The notes beneath the pieces were generated by a model that searched no databases, was not told the origin of the DNA, and was given only the letters and a program-made list of their open reading frames with translations. Positions 6,062 through 13,853 of a stretch of DNA of 20,068 nucleotides are shown here, in pieces. Numbering within the stretch: position 1 is the first letter of the stretch; each line of letters opens with the position of its first letter. Position numbers and translations under genes: made by a program. Origin of the DNA: Candidatus Coatesiibacteriota bacterium (GTDB lineage: Bacteria; RBG-13-66-14; B26-G2); the NCBI GenBank assembly GCA_003647715.1, contig QMNJ01000013.1:1-20068 (forward strand), given 5' to 3'.

Positions 6062-8698
6062 TTGAGAAGAATAACACTTATTATACTTATGTTAGTGCCT
6101 CTCTTTGTATTCTCATACCAGATAAACATAAGTGTGGATATGCTCACCTTTGATAAATCTGAAGATTACGATATCGTATCAATAGAGGGGATAATGGCAA
6201 GCACCTACGAACCAGGTGCCCCAGGACTGCCTAGCTACCCCGTTCAACTCGCACTGCCCAATGGTATGGAGATAGCATCAGTGGACGTAACCTACTCATA
6301 CCCCATAGAATTAGATGGCTACTTCAACATCTACCCCGCACAGATACCCGCCAAAATTTCAGACCCCAAAGAAGAGGCAACCTTTACTCCACCCAATCCC
6401 GCTTACTATAATCTCAACACCGAGTTTCCAGGTGAACTCGTTGAGAGTTTCTCTAGCGGTAATATGGGTGGCTTTTCTGTTGCCACCATCAACTTCACAC
6501 CACTGCAATACATTCCAGCACAGCACAAACTCATTCTCTACACAATCATCAACTTTGAGGTGACCTACAAGCCCATGGAGGGAGATAAGGTCTATCCCAG
6601 AAAAAGGTCTTTGAAAGTAGAAGAGAGATGGAGAGACATCATCAAGTCAATGGTCATCAATCCCGATGAAGTAGGATATTCTGGTGCTTCTCTAATTGAC
6701 ACATCTGTTACCCTGGATGATGACATCGTGGAGTATCTCATTATTTGCGATAGCGACTATTCAGCAGACCTTTCTGACCTGGAATACTGGAAGACCAAGA
6801 AGGGTTATAAAGCAGAGATTATCACCACTGACGACATATACGCTAACTACGACGGCGAAGATGAGCAGGAGCAGATAAGAAATTGCATCATTGATTACTT
6901 TGAGAACCATGGTCTGCTATATGTTGTCCTTGCAGGCAAAGTAAACAAGATAAATTATAGGTCATGCTATGTACCAGCCGACCCAAACTACATCCCCACC
7001 GAGATGTATTATGCAGACCTTGATGGAACATGGAACGACGACGGCGACTCCTATTGGGGTGAGCCGAACGATGGTCAGGACTTCTACTATGATGTATGGC
7101 TTGGCAGGTTACCCATTGCTGATTCAGAGGATGCAGCAGAGGTAATTCCAAAGATATTCCTTTATGAGGGCTGTTCACTCGCAGAAGGAGATACCAACCC
7201 TTGGGATTATCTTGACCAGATGCTCTTTATGGCTGGCATGCTGGACTCCTACACTGATGGAGGCGACACCAAGGACTACATAGATGACAATTATGTAAGT
7301 TCATGGTGGGATATTACGAAGCTCTACGAAAGCGACGGGAACATGACCACCAGTAACTGCATTGCTGAGATGAACGAGGGAAAAAATGTTATAAACCACA
7401 TCCACCACTCAAATGAGTACGGTCTTGGAACACAAAACGGCATGATCTACTCATCACAGTTATATGCACTTGAAAACAGCCCGAGAATAACATCCACTCT
7501 ATATACGATTGGTTGCTACGCCGGTTACATGCCATATCCATCCAACAACGCCTTCATGTTCGTGCAAGCACCCGATGGCGGTGGAGTAACCATGACATCC
7601 AACAATTGCTATGGTTGGTACTCACCAGGTCATTACAACATGTACTCAAATGATTTTGACATTGAATACTTCAACCAGCTCTGCACTGAAGATGTATGGA
7701 TAACAGGTGAAATCCACGCTGTTCACAAGTATGCATATAGAAACACCGCTATGAGCAACACCTACTATAGATATATCTACTACGAACTCTACCAGTGCGG
7801 TGACCCTGATATACCTATATATACATCTGAAGCCGACGACCTTACTGTAATTTATGAGGACTCAATACCCCAAGGCGCTCAGGAATATACTGTCCATGTT
7901 GATGATTCAACCGATTCCTCTGTAGAGGGTGCCCTTGTATGTATCTGGAAAGATGATGAGGTTTATGCTGCTGATTTAACAGATGAGAACGGAGATGCTA
8001 CTTTCGCCATTAATCCCCAATCAGAAGGTATTATGCTCCTTACGGTAACTTCACACAACTTCAAACCATTTGAGACGGAAGTTGAAGTCACAGATGAAAA
8101 TACCTATATCAAACTTACATCATTCACTGCTTTAACCACAGACAAAGGCATTGAGCTTGAGTGGAGCGTTTCAACTGATATACCTATTAATGGATTCAAC
8201 CTCTACAGGTCAATACCAGAAACTTCACTTGCTCCGTCTAATTTTGATTCTTCAAGCTCACTAGATACCGCCTGGACAAAAGTAAACACTAACCTCATCA
8301 CAGGTAAAAATCCCTACTCATTCACAGATACAACTGCTAATACAGATACCACATACACCTACCGGCTTGAGGCAGTAACAGGTGAAAATGCTGAAATCAT
8401 CGGTGAGACCGAAAGCACTAACTCATCCGTGCCTTCTTCTTTTGCACTGAACAATGTATTCCCCAACCCCGTATACAATTCTATCAATGTCTCTATTGAT
8501 ATACCCGAAAATGCAAATATTGAGATATGCGTATATGACATTACCGGTAGAAAGGTATCAACCCTTGCCAGTGGTCTATATGCTCCAGGTGAATACACCA
8601 TCACATCAGATGTGAACAACCTATCATCAGGCGTGTATATATTGAGGATGACATCTGAGAACTTTGTGAGTGCTAAAAACTTTGTGATTGCGAAGTAA
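6062..8698 (+). CDS. Secreted gingipain-like cysteine protease (peptidase C25 family) with C-terminal sorting domain
   Basis: A predicted exported protease of about 878 residues. Order: signal peptide (about 1-18), a propeptide-like region containing the PGAPGLPSYPV block typical of C25 proforms, and the catalytic domain (about 215-585). The catalytic region has candidate His449 (HIHHS) and Cys485 (TIGCYAG), 36 residues apart, close to the 33-residue His-Cys spacing of gingipain R. An Ig/carboxypeptidase-regulatory-like segment follows (about 595-685), then an fn3-like domain (GIELEW...FNLYRS, about 690-780), and last a type-A secretion/FlgD-like tail (about 790-878: FPNPV, VYDITGRKV, LSSGVYILRM). 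The tail suggests export by a type IX-like route and surface attachment, though T9SS genes are not in this window. The start is the TTG at 6062, 5 bases after AGGAGGTGA; the in-frame GTG 6053 overlaps that SD. The gene is monocistronic. Confidence 0.9.
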   Translation: MRRITLIILMLVPLFVFSYQINISVDMLTFDKSEDYDIVSIEGIMASTYEPGAPGLPSYPVQLALPNGMEIASVDVTYSYPIELDGYFNIYPAQIPAKISDPKEEATFTPPNPAYYNLNTEFPGELVESFSSGNMGGFSVATINFTPLQYIPAQHKLILYTIINFEVTYKPMEGDKVYPRKRSLKVEERWRDIIKSMVINPDEVGYSGASLIDTSVTLDDDIVEYLIICDSDYSADLSDLEYWKTKKGYKAEIITTDDIYANYDGEDEQEQIRNCIIDYFENHGLLYVVLAGKVNKINYRSCYVPADPNYIPTEMYYADLDGTWNDDGDSYWGEPNDGQDFYYDVWLGRLPIADSEDAAEVIPKIFLYEGCSLAEGDTNPWDYLDQMLFMAGMLDSYTDGGDTKDYIDDNYVSSWWDITKLYESDGNMTTSNCIAEMNEGKNVINHIHHSNEYGLGTQNGMIYSSQLYALENSPRITSTLYTIGCYAGYMPYPSNNAFMFVQAPDGGGVTMTSNNCYGWYSPGHYNMYSNDFDIEYFNQLCTEDVWITGEIHAVHKYAYRNTAMSNTYYRYIYYELYQCGDPDIPIYTSEADDLTVIYEDSIPQGAQEYTVHVDDSTDSSVEGALVCIWKDDEVYAADLTDENGDATFAINPQSEGIMLLTVTSHNFKPFETEVEVTDENTYIKLTSFTALTTDKGIELEWSVSTDIPINGFNLYRSIPETSLAPSNFDSSSSLDTAWTKVNTNLITGKNPYSFTDTTANTDTTYTYRLEAVTGENAEIIGETESTNSSVPSSFALNNVFPNPVYNSINVSIDIPENANIEICVYDITGRKVSTLASGLYAPGEYTITSDVNNLSSGVYILRMTSENFVSAKNFVIAK

Positions 8699-8721
8699 AG
8701 AGATTAGTTTAGATGTAATCA

Positions 8722-8752
8722 GGGGGACGGTTAATAAGCCGTCCCCTTCTCT
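8722..8752 (+). terminator. Hairpin terminator after the C25 protease
   Basis: A perfect 8-bp stem GGGGACGG (8723-8730)/CCGTCCCC (8739-8746) with an 8-base loop is followed by TTCTCTATTT. It lies 24 bases after the protease stop. The T-tract is modest. The stem may also stop urocanase transcripts coming from the other side. Confidence 0.75.
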
Positions 8753-8779
8753 ATTTAACATTATACTTATAACTGATTA

Positions 8780-10438
8780 CTATTCTAACATGGGTATATC
8801 AATGCCCTTTTCTCTGGCGAACTCAATCGCCTCCTCATAGCCAGCATCCGCATGCCTTACCACACCGAGACCCGGGTCAACATTCAGAACACGTCTCAAT
8901 CGCTCCTCTGCATCCCTCTCACCTGTCGCCACAATCACCATACCTGCGTGGATTGAATACCCGATGCCAACACCACCTCCGTGGTGGACACTCACCCAAC
9001 TGGCTCCGCATACAGCATTGAGAAGGGCATTCAAAATAGGCCAGTCGGCAATAGCATCCGAACCATCCTTCATACCCTCCGTCTCTCTGTTTGGACTTGC
9101 AACCGAGCCAGCATCCAGGTGGTCTCTACCAATCACGATAGGTGCTTTCACCCTGCCTTTCTTCACCAGTTCGTTGAAGGCAATACCCGCCTTCTCCCGT
9201 TCACCATAGCCCAGCCAGCAGATTCTCGCTGGAAGCCCCTGAAACCGCACCCTCTTCTGAGCCATCCTAATCCACCTTGATAGCGACTCATCCTCGGGGA
9301 AGAGTTCAAGAATTACCCTGTCTGTCTCATAGATGTCATTCTCTTCTCCAGAGAGTGCCACCCACCTGAACGGTCCTTTACCATTACAAAACATAGGTCT
9401 TATGTATGCGGGAACAAAACCGGGGAAAGAGAATGCGTCTTCAACGCCTGCCTTCTCTGCTTGCGCTCTGATATTATTGCCATAGTCAAAGGTGATAGCG
9501 CCACGCTTTTTGAACTCAAGCATCGCCTTCACATGCCTGCCAACCGCATCAAGTGCATACTGCTGATATTTCTCCGGGTTCTTCTTTCTCAACTCAAGCG
9601 CCTCCTCAAATGATACCTGGTCTGGCACATAGCCATTCAGGAGGTCGTGGGCAGATGTCTGGTCAGTTAAAACATCGGGCTGAAAGCCCCTTCTTAATAA
9701 TTCAGGTAGAACCGTTGCAGCGTTACCTAAAATACCTAAAGACAACGGCTTTTTCTTCTTCTTTGCCTCCTCAGCAATCGTCAATGCTTCATCAATGTCT
9801 TCAGTCATTTTATCAAGGTAAGCGGTATCAAGGCGACGCTTTATCCTTGCCGGGTCAACCTCTACGATGATGCCCACACCACCATTCATTGTTATTGCGA
9901 GGGGTTGTGCACCCCCCATACCGCCAAGCCCGGCAGTGAGAACCACCTTACCCTCAAGGGAGCCACCAAAGTGCTGTCGTGCAACCTCAGCAAGGGTCTC
10001 ATAGGTTCCCTGAAGGATGCCCTGAGTGCCTATATATATCCACGAGCCAGCGGTCATCTGACCATACATAATTAAACCCTTTCTCTCCAGCTCGTGGAAT
10101 ACCTTCCAGGTAGCCCACTTGGGAACCAGTAGTGAATTGGCTATCAAAACACGCGGAGCATCAGGGTGAGTCCTGAAGACCGCAACTGGCTTACCTGATT
10201 GAACCAGCAATGTCTCGTCATCTCGGAGTCGTTTCAATGTATCTACTATGGAGTGATATGCTTCCCAGTTCCTCGCCGCCTTCCCTCGCCCACCATAGAC
10301 CACCAGTTCTTCTGGTATCTCCGCTACATCGGGGTCAAGATTATTCATAAGCATCCTCATCGCCGCCTCTTGAACCCAACCCTTACAACTCAGTTTCTGT
10401 CCCCGTGACGCTTTAATACTTTCTATTACATCTGCCAT
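8780..10438 (-). CDS. hutU: Urocanate hydratase (urocanase)
   Basis: Urocanase hydrates urocanate to imidazolone propionate, the second step of histidine breakdown, in the cytoplasm with tightly bound NAD+. The 552-residue length is normal. Family blocks are clear: YGGRGKAARNW near residue 48, GQMTAGSWIYIGTQGI near 126, the NAD-binding AGLGGMGGAQPLA (about 169-181), and the active-site region ARICWLGYGERE with the catalytic Cys. VSVHHGGGVGIGYS and GVVRHADAGYEEA lie towards the end. The ATG at 10438 has a strong SD (AAGGAGGG). TATAAT-like boxes lie upstream near 10475-10490 without a convincing -35. No hutH, hutI, hutF or hutG is adjacent, so the rest of the pathway, if present, is elsewhere. 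It is divergent from nrdJ. Confidence 0.97.
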   Translation of the reverse strand: MADVIESIKASRGQKLSCKGWVQEAAMRMLMNNLDPDVAEIPEELVVYGGRGKAARNWEAYHSIVDTLKRLRDDETLLVQSGKPVAVFRTHPDAPRVLIANSLLVPKWATWKVFHELERKGLIMYGQMTAGSWIYIGTQGILQGTYETLAEVARQHFGGSLEGKVVLTAGLGGMGGAQPLAITMNGGVGIIVEVDPARIKRRLDTAYLDKMTEDIDEALTIAEEAKKKKKPLSLGILGNAATVLPELLRRGFQPDVLTDQTSAHDLLNGYVPDQVSFEEALELRKKNPEKYQQYALDAVGRHVKAMLEFKKRGAITFDYGNNIRAQAEKAGVEDAFSFPGFVPAYIRPMFCNGKGPFRWVALSGEENDIYETDRVILELFPEDESLSRWIRMAQKRVRFQGLPARICWLGYGEREKAGIAFNELVKKGRVKAPIVIGRDHLDAGSVASPNRETEGMKDGSDAIADWPILNALLNAVCGASWVSVHHGGGVGIGYSIHAGMVIVATGERDAEERLRRVLNVDPGLGVVRHADAGYEEAIEFAREKGIDIPMLE

Positions 10439-10553
10439 AACAAATCCCTCCTTGCTTAAACCATCTTTACAAATTATATTATAAACAATGATGAATTTGA
10501 CCCCATACGGCTTAAAAAAAGTGTAAAATTCTGTATATTTACAAAAATAGTTC

Positions 10554-10582
10554 TTGACATACTACATATTGTATTTTATAAA
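10554..10582 (+). promoter_or_regulatory. Promoter of nrdJ
   Basis: A perfect -35 TTGACA (10554-10559), a 17-base spacer and -10 TATAAA (10577-10582). The start is expected near 10589, about 38 bases before the nrdJ ATG. The spacer is filled by one NrdR-box-like palindrome and a second covers the start. Confidence 0.75.
10559..10574 (+). promoter_or_regulatory. NrdR-box-like operator 1
   Basis: ATACTACATATTGTAT lies between the -35 and -10 of nrdJ. It differs from operator 2 at two positions, one of which (A or T) is degenerate in the known NrdR consensus (acaCwATATaTwGtgt). Its centre is 32 bp from that of operator 2, about three helical turns, the tandem arrangement known for NrdR sites. 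Confidence 0.7.
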
Positions 10583-10590
10583 ATAATAAT

Positions 10591-10606
10591 ATACAATATA
10601 TTGTAT
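10591..10606 (+). promoter_or_regulatory. NrdR-box-like operator 2
   Basis: ATACAATATATTGTAT is a perfect 16-bp palindrome whose core CAATATATTG fits the NrdR-box core CwATATaTwG exactly. It lies just downstream of the predicted nrdJ transcription start, where a bound repressor would block initiation or clearance. Confidence 0.8.
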
Positions 10607-10626
10607 AAGGTGAAAGGTGATTTGAG

Positions 10627-12972
10627 ATGAACAGATATGGCGATAGAATTGAGGATGGCGACTTAATGCCCATCCTATCGGTAGATGCAGATGAGATTGA
10701 TACAACATCTGACTTTGGACCTCCCCCTGATGAATATAGGGCAGATTTAACAGAGAACGCAATCACAGTGTTAAAGAGACGATACCTCAAAAGAGACGAA
10801 GGCGGGAATATCCTTGAGACACCCGAGGATATGTTCTGGCGGGTTGCATGCACAATTGCTAACAGTGAGAGATTATACAACAGGACAATAGATGATAAAT
10901 CTATAAGAACACTCGCCTGCGAGTTCTACAAGATAATGACAGACAGATTATTTATGCCCAACTCACCAACATTGATGAATGCGGGAAGACGACTTGGGCA
11001 GTTATCCGCCTGTTTCGTCATTCCTATTGATGATTCCATGGAATCAATCTTTGAGGCGGTTAAGAATACTGCATTGATACACAAGAGCGGGGGTGGCACT
11101 GGCTTCTCATTCTCCAGGATAAGACCCAAAAGTGATGTGGTTCAATCAACAAAGGGAATATCAAGCGGTCCACTATCATTTATGAAGGTCTTTGACTCAG
11201 CAACAGAGATTATCAAACAGGGTGGAACAAGAAGGGGTGCCAATATGGGTATTCTGAGAGTTGACCATCCCGACATCATTGAGTTTATTCACATGAAAGA
11301 TAAAGATGGTGTGCTTTCCAATTTCAACATTTCTGTAGCTGTAGACGATGATTTCATGCAGGCGGTGCTGGAGGACAGGGACTATCCTCTCATAAATCCA
11401 AGGACGGGCGAGATTGTTGAATATCTATCTGCCAAGACGGTATTTGAAATGATAGCCAAGCAGGCACACAAGAACGGTGAGCCAGGCATAATCTTTCTTG
11501 ATAGAATAAACAGAAACAATCCCACACCCACACTTGGCGAGATAGAGAGCACCAATCCCTGCGGTGAACAACCTCTACTGCCCTATGAGTCCTGTAATTT
11601 AGGTTCAATCAATCTGGCGAGGATGACCAAGATTGGAGATGGTGGATACACTATTGATTGGGACCTCTTCGCCAAGACGATAGACATCACTGTAAGATTC
11701 CTTGACAATGTAATTGATGCAAACAGATATCCACTTCCTCAGATAGAAAAGATGACCAAAGGTAACAGAAAGATAGGTCTCGGTATTATGGGTTTTGCAG
11801 ACCTTCTCTATCTTCTGGAGATACCGTATAACAGCGAAAAAGCACTTGAAACAGCAGAAGAGATTGCCTCCTTCCTCAAGGAGCGGTCATACAGGGCAAG
11901 CCAGAGGTTAGCGGAGGAGCGGGGTCCTTTTCCCAATTTCAAGGGTTCAATATATGATAAGAAGGGTATGCCTGCGATGAGAAATGCCACGGTCACTACC
12001 ATCGCCCCCACCGGAACCATAAGTATCATTGCTGGTTGCTCATCGGGCATTGAACCGTTGTTTGCACTCGCCTTCTACCGTCAGGTCCTGGACAGGGACA
12101 AGCTGATAGAGATACACCCGATATTTTTGGATACAGCAAAAAAGCGTGGGTTTTACTCTGATGAACTAATTGATAAGCTAATTGATAAAGGGTCAATAAG
12201 GGACTTTGAAGAGATACCGGAAGATGTAAGAAAGGTCTTCGTTGTCTCTCACGATATTTCACCTGAATGGCATATAAAGATGCAGTCAGCATTCCAGAAG
12301 TATATTGATAACGCCGTCTCCAAGACCATAAACTTTCCTAACAATGCCACAGTAGAGGACATATACAACTCATTTATACTTGCTTACAAAGAAGGAAACA
12401 AGGGGATAACTGTGTATAGAGATGGAAGCAGACAGGAGCAGGTTCTAAACATAGGCAGGGTAGATGAGGGAACTTCCGATACTTCAGTTAAAGACATAAA
12501 GGTTGAAAGGGTCTTAAAACCCCGTGAGAGACCAGTGTTAACCCAGGGTGAGACCAGAAAGATTAAGACCGGTTGTGGAAATCTGTATGTGACCATCAAC
12601 TGGGATGAAACGGGCTTATGCGAACTCTTCGCTAATATGGGTAAGGCAGGAGGATGTGCCGCATCACAGACAGAAGCCCTGAGCAGGATAATATCTATGT
12701 GCCTCAGGTCCGGAGTAGAGCCACAGTATATAGTCAAGCATTTAAAGGGGATAAGATGCCACAAGCCATTCGGCTTTGGAGATGAAAGGATACTCTCCTG
12801 TGCAGATGCAATAGCCAGAGCCCTCGAGGCGAAGATTACAGATAGCAATATCGAAGGCAGAAAGATGAGCGAGAAGGAATCTGTGGGTGCCTGCCCTGAC
12901 TGTGGAGGTGACCTTGTTATTGAGGAGGGGTGTGCGGTCTGTAAGTGCTGTGGATATTCTGAGTGCTCATAA
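10627..12972 (+). CDS. nrdJ: Adenosylcobalamin-dependent (class II) ribonucleoside-diphosphate reductase
   Basis: It reduces ribonucleotides to deoxyribonucleotides using a thiyl radical generated from adenosylcobalamin, so it works with or without oxygen. In the 781 residues, LTENAITVLKRRYL (41-54) and ETPEDMFWRVA open the family signature. The redox pair is Cys129 (LSACFV) and Cys323 (ESCNLGS). The catalytic triad Asn310, Cys312 and Glu314 sits in NPCGEQPL. The 11-residue gap from Cys312 to Cys323 matches the Cys408/Cys419 gap of the Lactobacillus enzyme. A TSCPD-type domain follows (about 640-740; GETRKIKTGCGNLYV). The tail is a Cys-rich ribbon (CPDCG...CKCCGYSEC) that likely binds zinc and re-reduces the active site. 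The ATG at 10627 has the SD AAGGTGAT. NrdR control is likely from the two palindromes in its promoter. The gene stands alone and ends at a hairpin. Confidence 0.97.
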   Translation: MNRYGDRIEDGDLMPILSVDADEIDTTSDFGPPPDEYRADLTENAITVLKRRYLKRDEGGNILETPEDMFWRVACTIANSERLYNRTIDDKSIRTLACEFYKIMTDRLFMPNSPTLMNAGRRLGQLSACFVIPIDDSMESIFEAVKNTALIHKSGGGTGFSFSRIRPKSDVVQSTKGISSGPLSFMKVFDSATEIIKQGGTRRGANMGILRVDHPDIIEFIHMKDKDGVLSNFNISVAVDDDFMQAVLEDRDYPLINPRTGEIVEYLSAKTVFEMIAKQAHKNGEPGIIFLDRINRNNPTPTLGEIESTNPCGEQPLLPYESCNLGSINLARMTKIGDGGYTIDWDLFAKTIDITVRFLDNVIDANRYPLPQIEKMTKGNRKIGLGIMGFADLLYLLEIPYNSEKALETAEEIASFLKERSYRASQRLAEERGPFPNFKGSIYDKKGMPAMRNATVTTIAPTGTISIIAGCSSGIEPLFALAFYRQVLDRDKLIEIHPIFLDTAKKRGFYSDELIDKLIDKGSIRDFEEIPEDVRKVFVVSHDISPEWHIKMQSAFQKYIDNAVSKTINFPNNATVEDIYNSFILAYKEGNKGITVYRDGSRQEQVLNIGRVDEGTSDTSVKDIKVERVLKPRERPVLTQGETRKIKTGCGNLYVTINWDETGLCELFANMGKAGGCAASQTEALSRIISMCLRSGVEPQYIVKHLKGIRCHKPFGFGDERILSCADAIARALEAKITDSNIEGRKMSEKESVGACPDCGGDLVIEEGCAVCKCCGYSECS

Positions 12973-13000
12973 CTGTTTATTGTGACTCTTTGAAAAATCA

Positions 13001-13027
13001 AAAGGGGTGGCTTTTTACCACCCCTTC
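13001..13027. terminator. Bidirectional hairpin terminator between nrdJ and the lipoprotein gene
   Basis: A perfect 9-bp stem AAGGGGTGG (13002-13010)/CCACCCCTT (13018-13026) with a 7-base loop. On the minus strand it is followed by TTTTGATTTTTC, a proper T-rich tail for the lipoprotein gene. On the plus strand the tail is poor, so its action on nrdJ is less sure. Confidence 0.8.
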
Positions 13028-13049
13028 AACTTGATGATGGAAAGAATGA

Positions 13050-13586
13050 TTACTCTCCGCCTTCTTCTGTTGTCTCTTCCTCTGCAGGTGCTTCGCCCTT
13101 GGTGACTTCAAATGTTCCCTTTACTATCTTCTCTTCTACCTTAACCTCTGGAACAGCTTCTTCTTCGCCTTCCGGCGGTGCCGCTTCCTCTACCTTCTCT
13201 GGCGCCACTTCTTCACCCTCTGGTGCTACCTCTTCCTCTGTCACAGGAACCTCTACCTTGACGGTCATCTCAATCTCGCCCTTGATGGTCTCTTTCTCAA
13301 GAAGCCCAGTCATCTTACCAGCTATTTCTTCTTCCTCTACTGTGAATTCACCGGTGAGATTACCTTGGTCGTCAATCTCATAGGTTCCCTTTGCGGGAAC
13401 ATCGCCTTCAGGAGTTAGGGTAAAGTTACCATCTTCCATAAACTCCATGACGATGTTCTGTGCTTCTTCACCTTCCAGTGTCAATGTTCCTGTCCAGACA
13501 CCAATAATTACCTCTGCTGGCTTCTTGGCACAACCAAAGGATAATACTAGTGCAACGCCAAGCAACAGTATCGCAGCTTTCTTCAT
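13050..13586 (-). CDS. Acidic lipoprotein, function unknown
   Basis: A 178-residue predicted lipoprotein. The signal peptide MKKAAILLLGVALVLSFG ends in a lipobox (LSFGC) with Cys19 as the lipidated residue. The mature part begins with a short beta-rich region (IIGVWTGTLTLEGEE...NIVMEFMEDGNFTLTPEG...GTYEIDDQGNLTGEF, about 27-125). This resembles the lipocalin-like/META-type small-barrel proteins that start with GxW, though I cannot name a family. The last 70 residues are a low-complexity Glu/Pro/Val-rich stretch interrupted by a strand-like KIVKGTFEVTKG. The ATG at 13586 has a strong SD (GAAGGGGGTG). The promoter is at 13619-13646. It converges on nrdJ across a shared terminator. The strongly acidic composition suggests a surface or periplasmic location, possibly with cation binding; that is inference. 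Confidence 0.85.
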   Translation of the reverse strand: MKKAAILLLGVALVLSFGCAKKPAEVIIGVWTGTLTLEGEEAQNIVMEFMEDGNFTLTPEGDVPAKGTYEIDDQGNLTGEFTVEEEEIAGKMTGLLEKETIKGEIEMTVKVEVPVTEEEVAPEGEEVAPEKVEEAAPPEGEEEAVPEVKVEEKIVKGTFEVTKGEAPAEEETTEEGGE

Positions 13587-13618
13587 TCTCTACACCCCCT
13601 TCTATGTTTATTTTCTTA

Positions 13619-13646
13619 ATTCTAACATACCTTTCAAATTTGTCAA
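13619..13646 (-). promoter_or_regulatory. Promoter of the acidic lipoprotein gene
   Basis: Minus strand: perfect -35 TTGACA (13641-13646), a 16-base spacer and -10 TAGAAT (13619-13624, five of six). Transcription should start near 13612, about 25 bases before the ATG. The 267-base gap 13587-13853 otherwise holds only the dxs promoter and A+T-rich DNA. Confidence 0.7.
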
Positions 13647-13784
13647 TAGCAAAAAATGCTTTAATAAACCATCAAGATATAGGGAAACAATAATCTTACT
13701 AATTACCTTAAAACCCAGCATTAATCACCTAATTCACCAAATATCCCTCATTGTAGTTCCCACTCTCTATTAACTGCTCAGCAT

Positions 13785-13813
13785 TTGAATAATGTTTAAA
13801 TATAGGTTATAAT
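13785..13813 (+). promoter_or_regulatory. Promoter of the dxs-tlyA-nadK-recN cluster
   Basis: -35 TTGAAT (13785-13790), a 17-base spacer and a perfect -10 TATAAT (13808-13813). The predicted start near 13820 gives a leader of about 34 bases before the dxs ATG. Confidence 0.65.
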
Positions 13814-13853
13814 AAATCACAGATACCTTAATAACTTGTAAAAGATTACTGCT

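Noticed and set aside
12166..12190. Short tandem repeat (aattgataa twice)
   Set aside because: It lies within nrdJ and simply encodes LIDKLIDKG; no sign of a mobile or regulatory repeat.
12384..13001. 205-codon frame antisense to the end of nrdJ
   Set aside because: It is a shadow of the conserved nrdJ C-terminal domain, and its composition is that of reverse-read codons.
13648..13662. Small hairpin AGCA-A5-TGCT in the lipoprotein/dxs gap
   Set aside because: Only four pairs in A+T-rich DNA, and it lies upstream of both divergent promoters; no basis for a terminator call.
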